Positions 56,298-56,414 of a stretch of 56,414 nt of DNA are shown in pieces. The translations under genes were made by a program, and so were the position numbers. Origin of the DNA: Methylomonas subterranea (lineage in GTDB: Bacteria; Pseudomonadota; Gammaproteobacteria; Methylococcales; Methylomonadaceae); NCBI RefSeq assembly GCF_024505185.1, contig NZ_JANIBJ010000030.1, forward strand, positions 1 to 56,414, in the 5' to 3' direction. The notes beneath the pieces were generated by a model that saw nothing but the letters and a program-made list of their open reading frames with translations, had not been told where the DNA came from and did no database searches. How positions within the stretch are numbered: the first letter of the stretch is position 1; every line of letters begins with the position of its first letter.

Positions 56298-56406
56298 TTA
56301 CTCTGAAAGTCACGCGGCAACGGCCCAGAAAACTAAGGACATAACGCTGTTGACTTTCATTTGCCGGGGTGATTGCCAGGCCTTCATGAACGTTACTCTG
56401 AAAGTA
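56298..56406. repeat. Copies of the CTTTCAGA/CCCCGGCAAAT repeat at the window end
   Basis: TTACTCTGAAAGT (56298-56310), ACTTTCATTTGCCGGGG (56353-56369) and TTCATGAACGTTACTCTGAA (56385-56404) match, in inverse orientation, the elements that replace the 3' end of hsdR at 10982-11282. Confidence 0.8.
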
Positions 56407-56414
56407 AAAATCGA

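Overview
This window looks like a chromosomal segment of a gammaproteobacterium. Evidence for this is the dnaA-dnaN-recF-gyrB block with gammaproteobacterial-type proteins, glnE, erpA, hemL, gmk, rmuC, Fur boxes and a TonB/ExbBD system. The codon and protein style suggests a Methylomonas/Methylococcales-like bacterium, but no single gene proves that genus.

Layout. 1-2.7 kb is a decayed accessory patch: a FitA/VapC-type toxin-antitoxin pair whose toxin has an in-frame TGA, two small unknown genes, a DUF3820 gene with an in-frame TAG, a possible structured small RNA with a good terminator, and a truncated phage integrase beside tRNA-Lys(UUU). 2.97-9.26 kb is a Fur-controlled iron-uptake operon: two small unknown proteins, TonB, ExbB, ExbD, a catecholate-type TonB-dependent receptor, a PepSY membrane protein and a PiuC/YbiX-type dioxygenase. 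An AGCS amino-acid/sodium symporter follows on the other strand.

10.98-20.3 kb is a minus-strand type I restriction-modification operon: hsdM, a DUF1016 nuclease, hsdS, an MntA/HepT toxin-antitoxin pair, a RAYT (REP-associated tyrosine transposase) and hsdR. Most of these genes overlap by a few bases. It is the most remarkable part of the window. A 28-bp palindrome beginning GTAGGGGCGAA occurs about ten times, only between 12.5 and 18.9 kb. Copies are read in frame inside the RAYT gene, hsdS, hsdM and hsdR, adding peptides such as RGEKSFAPT. Other GTAG-headed palindromes fill the gaps. The system is probably inactive: hsdM has an amber codon and the 3' end of hsdR is replaced by repeat DNA.

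20.6-34.4 kb is mostly core genome: glnE, several envelope proteins (including a lipoprotein, an Lnb/DUF4105 protein and an HExxH membrane protein in a row), erpA, a GAF-PAS-PAS-GGDEF-EAL regulator, xthA, a periplasmic binding-like protein, and hemP behind a second Fur box. 34.5-44.6 kb is a second type I restriction-modification island: hsdM, a frameshifted hsdS, hsdR, a YgjP-type metallopeptidase, a YgiT/DUF4258 pair, and a GIY-YIG gene within repeats. That insertion sits beside a diverged duplicate of the hsdM tail. 44.8-56.3 kb is the replication block (gyrB, recF, dnaN, dnaA), then gmk, a lipoprotein, hemL, rmuC, an AT-rich region with two perfect DnaA boxes that may be oriC, and a hotdog-like unknown protein.
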